From contig CATZYY010000120.1 of assembly GCA_958426425.1 (NCBI GenBank), positions 1 through 7,410 on the forward strand: 7,410 nucleotides of DNA, in the 5' to 3' direction. Source of the DNA: an uncultured Oscillospiraceae bacterium (GTDB taxonomy: Bacteria > Bacillota > Clostridia > Oscillospirales > Oscillospiraceae). Positions within the stretch are counted from its first letter, which is position 1. Each line of letters starts with the position of its first letter. Position numbers and translations under genes: made by a program. The notes below the pieces were generated by a model. The model made no database searches and was not told where the DNA came from. It worked only from the letters and a program-made list of their open reading frames with translations. Shown here piece after piece: positions 5,827 to 7,410 of this stretch.

Positions 5827-6165
5827 TCAGCCCGGAGGCCACGTCATGTCCCGTCCGCTGAGTACATGGAAGTGCAAATGGAACACGCTTTGACCCGCCT
5901 GCTCGCCGATGTTGGACACCACCCGGTAGCTGTCCATCCCCTTTTCCTTAGTGAGCTTGGCGATGACCTCGAAAATATGGGCCACCACGGCGCTGTTGTC
6001 GGCAGTCACCTCGGACACAGAGCCGATGTGTGCCTTGGGCACCACCAGGAAGTGGGTGGGCGCCTGGGGGTCGATGTCGTTGAAGGCGAAGCAGACCTCG
6101 TCCTCATAGACCTTGCTGCTGGGGATTTCCCCGGCGATGATCTTGCAGAATAAGCAATCGGACAT
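5827..6165 (-). CDS. HIT-family hydrolase (HINT-like)
   Basis: A full-length 112-residue histidine-triad protein of the HINT branch, which hydrolyses purine nucleoside phosphoramidates and related AMP-conjugates in the cytoplasm. Visible marks are the CLFCKIIAGEIPSSKVYEDE opening with C4 and C7, DIDPQAPTHFLVVPKAHI (31-47), NIGEQAGQSV (85-94) and the catalytic triad H96-L-H98-F-H100, with the middle His expected to be the nucleophile. It ends in the usual MTWPPG tail, so this copy is intact. AAGGAGG at 6174-6180 lies 8 bases before the ATG. It follows the DUF4250 gene by 26 bases and may also have its own promoter at 6204-6232. Its 3' end is repeated about 225 bases downstream. Confidence 0.94.
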   Translation of the reverse strand: MSDCLFCKIIAGEIPSSKVYEDEVCFAFNDIDPQAPTHFLVVPKAHIGSVSEVTADNSAVVAHIFEVIAKLTKEKGMDSYRVVSNIGEQAGQSVFHLHFHVLSGRDMTWPPG

Positions 6166-6191
6166 TGTACAAACCTCCTTCGTTGGGGCAT

Positions 6192-6365
6192 TCAGATAAA
6201 CTGATTATACACCGGATCGTACCGGTAGTCCAGCCCCGCCAGCGTTTGACACAGCGCCGCCTGATCGGCGTCCAGATCGTCGCACAGGGCCTCCAGACTG
6301 GGGTACTGGTCCCGGAGTTTTGTGTTGACATAACTCAACAAAATAAAGGGATCTTTGGGCAGCAT
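6192..6365 (-). CDS. DUF4250 domain-containing small protein, 57 aa
   Basis: A short gene that is easy to miss. It begins MLPKDPFILLSYVNTKLRD and ends with YRYDPVYNQFI, the full pattern of the DUF4250 family found in Clostridia and relatives: a start at MLPKDP, a central PSLEALCDDLDAD helix that looks like a small helix-turn-helix, and a terminal Y..D...NQF. Length is typical. The function of the family is not known to me; the helical core could bind nucleic acid, but that is speculation. The ATG at 6363-6365 has a modest AAAGAG seven bases upstream. It lies 41 bases after the 180-residue gene and 26 bases before the HIT gene on the same strand, so the three are probably cotranscribed. Confidence 0.9.
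   Translation of the reverse strand: MLPKDPFILLSYVNTKLRDQYPSLEALCDDLDADQAALCQTLAGLDYRYDPVYNQFI
6204..6232 (-). promoter_or_regulatory. Possible internal promoter for the HIT gene
   Basis: Inside the 3' end of the DUF4250 gene the minus strand reads TGGACT (6227-6232, four of six to the -35), 17 bases, then a perfect TATAAT (6204-6209). It is placed to give a leader of about 30 bases before the HIT ATG. The TATAAT also encodes the Tyr-Asn of the conserved YNQF end, so it could be coincidental. Confidence 0.4.
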
Positions 6366-6406
6366 AGGCAATCTCTTTCTGTAAAGTATTTTTCCTGTTC
6401 AGATGT

Positions 6407-6949
6407 TCATATTTCCGAATTTCTCGGGTTTTCCAGGCCCAGTACGTCGTAGTACTCGTCGGAAAATACCACCGCCGACGGGTCAAAGGCCGCCTGCATG
6501 GCCTTCACCGGCCCAAAGGGGTCCTGAGGCTCCAGGCCAAAACAATCGGCAATGGCAGTCAGGGCCGCTGTCTTCCGCTCCAGAAGCTCCCCATCATCAC
6601 ACTGGGCATCCTCCTGCAGCACATTCCGATACTGCTCCTCCGTCATCCAGGAGAGTTGGGAGATGGGGTTGGCGTCCCGGCAGTACAGGACGAAGGACAA
6701 AAACTCCCGGAAATCCCGGCCCACCGGCAGCACATAGGTGCCCTCCTCCCCCATGGCCGGGTCCACGCAGTACACCCGCTCATCTCCCGGCAGGAGGACG
6801 AAATGGACGCCGTCGCAGCCGATCCAGCCCACGTACTCTGCCCCCTCCGGGGTGCAGAAATAGGGCACGTTTTCCGACTGCTCCAGGCCGATGGCGGAAC
6901 CGTCTATGGGCAGTGCACAAAATCGCTTCAAATCCTCACGGCTTGACAT
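6407..6949 (-). CDS. Uncharacterised cytoplasmic protein, 180 aa
   Basis: I do not recognise a named family with confidence. The protein has no signal peptide or membrane segment and is acidic. The N-terminal half reads like a small beta-rich domain (YFCTPEGAEYVGWIGCDGVHF, VYCVDP, YVLPVGRDFREFLSFVLYC, residues about 30-110). The C-terminal half is helical (TEEQYRNVL, LERKTAALTAIADCFGLEPQ), ending with an acidic FSDEYYDVLGLENP tail. The overall shape recalls SMI1/KNR4 (SUKH)-like proteins, some of which are immunity proteins, but no diagnostic motif settles it. The start is well supported: AAGGAG lies six bases before the ATG at 6947-6949. It is the first gene of the run leading to DUF4250 and HIT. 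Its GC-rich third positions match its neighbours. Confidence 0.8.
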   Translation of the reverse strand: MSSREDLKRFCALPIDGSAIGLEQSENVPYFCTPEGAEYVGWIGCDGVHFVLLPGDERVYCVDPAMGEEGTYVLPVGRDFREFLSFVLYCRDANPISQLSWMTEEQYRNVLQEDAQCDDGELLERKTAALTAIADCFGLEPQDPFGPVKAMQAAFDPSAVVFSDEYYDVLGLENPRNSEI

Positions 6950-7022
6950 ACTGTACTCCTTCTATCAGGGCGTTCCGCCCCGCATCACTGTAAAGGTAAA
7001 TAACTTGCAAGGCATTGTAGCA
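6950..7022 (-). promoter_or_regulatory. Leader and possible extended -10 promoter of the 180-aa gene
   Basis: The minus strand carries TGCTACAAT (TACAAT at 7014-7019 with the TG of an extended -10 just before it). No good -35 lies 17 bases upstream (GAAAAA). Transcription would start near 7007 and give a leader of about 58 bases ending in the AAGGAG ribosome binding site. The stretch is notably more AT-rich than the repeats upstream. Confidence 0.3.
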
Positions 7023-7109
7023 AAAGCGTTTTCTCCTTTTTCTCTCCGCTGCTGCTTTCCCGGGAAATCCCCCGGAAGCCCATGGCCTCCTGGGAACGCG
7101 GAATGCCTT

Positions 7110-7119
7110 ATGGGCGGCT
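7110..7119. repeat. Ten-base remnant of a third repeat unit
   Basis: ATGGGCGGCT here is identical to 7177-7186 and 7386-7395. On the minus strand it comes immediately after the 7125-7158 hairpin and its GAGAGG flank, at the point where each unit of the repeat would restart. It is short enough to be chance, but its position fits a truncated third copy. Confidence 0.45.
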
Positions 7120-7124
7120 CCTCT

Positions 7125-7158
7125 CCCCACCGGACCCGCTTCGCGGGCTCCGGCGGGG
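7125..7158 (-). repeat. GC hairpin element, copy 2
   Basis: CCCCACCGGA-CCCGC (plus) pairs with GCGGG-CTCCGGCGGGG around a short TTC loop, with one bulge and one A-C position that becomes a G-U pair in minus-strand RNA. It shares the CCCCACCGG and CCGGCGGGGACCCC ends with the hairpins at 5680-5704 and 7339-7367, but has a different inner arm and loop. Confidence 0.75.
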
Positions 7159-7201
7159 ACCCCGGTGGGACGCGCCATGGGCGGCTTATTTCAGCTTTTC
7201 C
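7147..7201 (-). repeat. 55-base direct repeat, copy 1 (gene end plus hairpin arm)
   Basis: These 55 bases are identical to 7356-7410, at a spacing of 209. The block covers the right arm of the hairpin, a GACCCCGGTGGGACGCGCCATGGGCGGC stretch, and on the minus strand the codons EKLK plus the TAA stop. A second shared block, 7118-7134 with 7332-7348 (17/17), flanks the other side of the hairpin. Confidence 0.95.
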
Positions 7202-7331
7202 GCCACAAAATCGTCTACAACCGCCAGGGCGTCGTCCAGCTTGAGGAGATCGGACCCGCCGACCTCGTCGCCGCAAAGTCCGCTTTGCTTCGGTTCCACC
7301 TGCGGCGAAACCTCCGCCCGCTCCCTTGCGT
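7186..7331 (-). pseudogene. C-terminal fragment of an unidentified protein gene
   Basis: Read on the minus strand this frame ends LDDALAVVDDFVAEKLK then TAA at 7186-7188. The last 25 or so codons look like real protein: amphipathic, acidic and with GC-rich third positions. There is no start codon with a ribosome binding site, and upstream the frame runs directly into the 7339-7367 hairpin. A second EKLK-stop lies at 7395-7409, so this is probably a duplicated gene 3' end, as for the HIT fragment. The segment 7268-7308 contains nested inverted repeats (TCGCCGCA/TGCGGCGA outer, GCAAAG/CTTTGC inner), so part of it may be element sequence and not former coding DNA. I cannot name the parent protein. 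Confidence 0.5.
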
Positions 7332-7338
7332 CTCCTCT

Positions 7339-7367
7339 CCCCACCGGAGCCGATAGCTCCGGCGGGG
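7339..7367 (-). repeat. GC hairpin element, copy 3
   Basis: CCCCACCGGAGC pairs with GCTCCGGCGGGG around a CGATA loop (12 positions, one A-C on plus that is G-U in minus-strand RNA). The outer bases match copies 1 and 2, while the inner arm and loop differ. The following GACCCCGGTGGGA offers an alternative 8-bp pairing of CCCACCGG with CCGGTGGG. Confidence 0.75.
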
Positions 7368-7410
7368 ACCCCGGTGGGACGCGCCATGGGCGGCTTATTT
7401 CAGCTTTTCC
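7356..7410 (-). repeat. 55-base direct repeat, copy 2, running off the window
   Basis: Identical to 7147-7201 to the last base of the window, so the true length of the repeat is unknown and is at least 55. The gene whose 3' end was copied presumably lies beyond 7410. Confidence 0.95.
7395..7410 (-). CDS. Last codons (EKLK stop) of a gene beyond the right edge
   Basis: Only four codons and TAA are visible (stop at 7395-7397). The call rests on identity with the better supported protein-like end at 7186-7203. By analogy with the HIT case, this upstream copy should be the intact gene and the one at 7186-7331 its duplicated tail. Too little is present to identify it. Confidence 0.4.

Noticed and set aside
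7165..7356. Plus-strand frame MGRAMGGLFQLFRHKIVYN... across the right-edge repeat
   Set aside because: It looks partly protein-like but has no ribosome binding site, starts and ends inside the hairpin elements, and is antisense to a better minus-strand protein end.
6965..7387. Two minus-strand frames starting MARPTGVPAGA (from 7387 and from 7178)
   Set aside because: Both start inside the repeat at the same repeated ATG, have low-complexity Arg/Gly/Pro-rich translations and lack a Shine-Dalgarno. They mark the repeat, not genes.

Overview
The window is a GC-rich bacterial chromosome segment. Every gene I can support lies on the minus strand. Gene content (GlnRS, a DUF4250 microprotein, a DUF6514 protein, a TOPRIM/DUF4093 protein, and a comEC-holA pair in overlapping frames), strong purine-rich Shine-Dalgarno sequences and a candidate Spo0A box together suggest a high-GC, probably spore-forming member of the Clostridia (Oscillospiraceae-like gut Firmicute). 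The placement is inferred from gene families, not from a search.

Layout, left to right (the minus strand is transcribed right to left). Positions 1-212 hold the first 70 codons of glnS. A long structured leader (213-512) and a good sigma-A promoter (520-548) precede it. Immediately upstream, a strong UUCG-loop terminator (593-620) ends the previous transcript. That transcript appears to be the operon XRE regulator (5165-5392) > comEC (2898-5168) > holA (1853-2908) > TOPRIM/DUF4093 protein (1248-1856) > DUF6514 protein (901-1149). The first four genes overlap one another by 4 to 11 bases, so they are likely translationally coupled. The last follows after a 98-base gap that carries a candidate Spo0A-dependent promoter.

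A second transcription unit runs from about 6950 down to 5827: an unrecognised 180-residue protein, a 57-residue DUF4250 protein and a HIT-family hydrolase. All three have plausible ribosome binding sites.

The most unusual part is the pair of repeat regions at 5562-5826 and 7110-7410. In each, a GC-rich hairpin with a shared core (on the minus strand a GGGGTCCCC segment running into GCCGG, a variable arm and loop, then CCGGTGGGG) sits beside a duplicated gene 3' end. Downstream of the HIT gene a second copy of its last codons, including the whole HxHxH motif, follows the hairpin about 225 bases away. At the right edge a 55-base block containing the end of a reading frame (..EKLK stop) plus the hairpin recurs after 209 bases, and a 10-base remnant of a third copy follows. 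The hairpin arms differ in sequence between copies but remain complementary. The HIT copy also contains five more tightly packed hairpins. I do not recognise this arrangement as a named element; it is the best candidate here for something undescribed.
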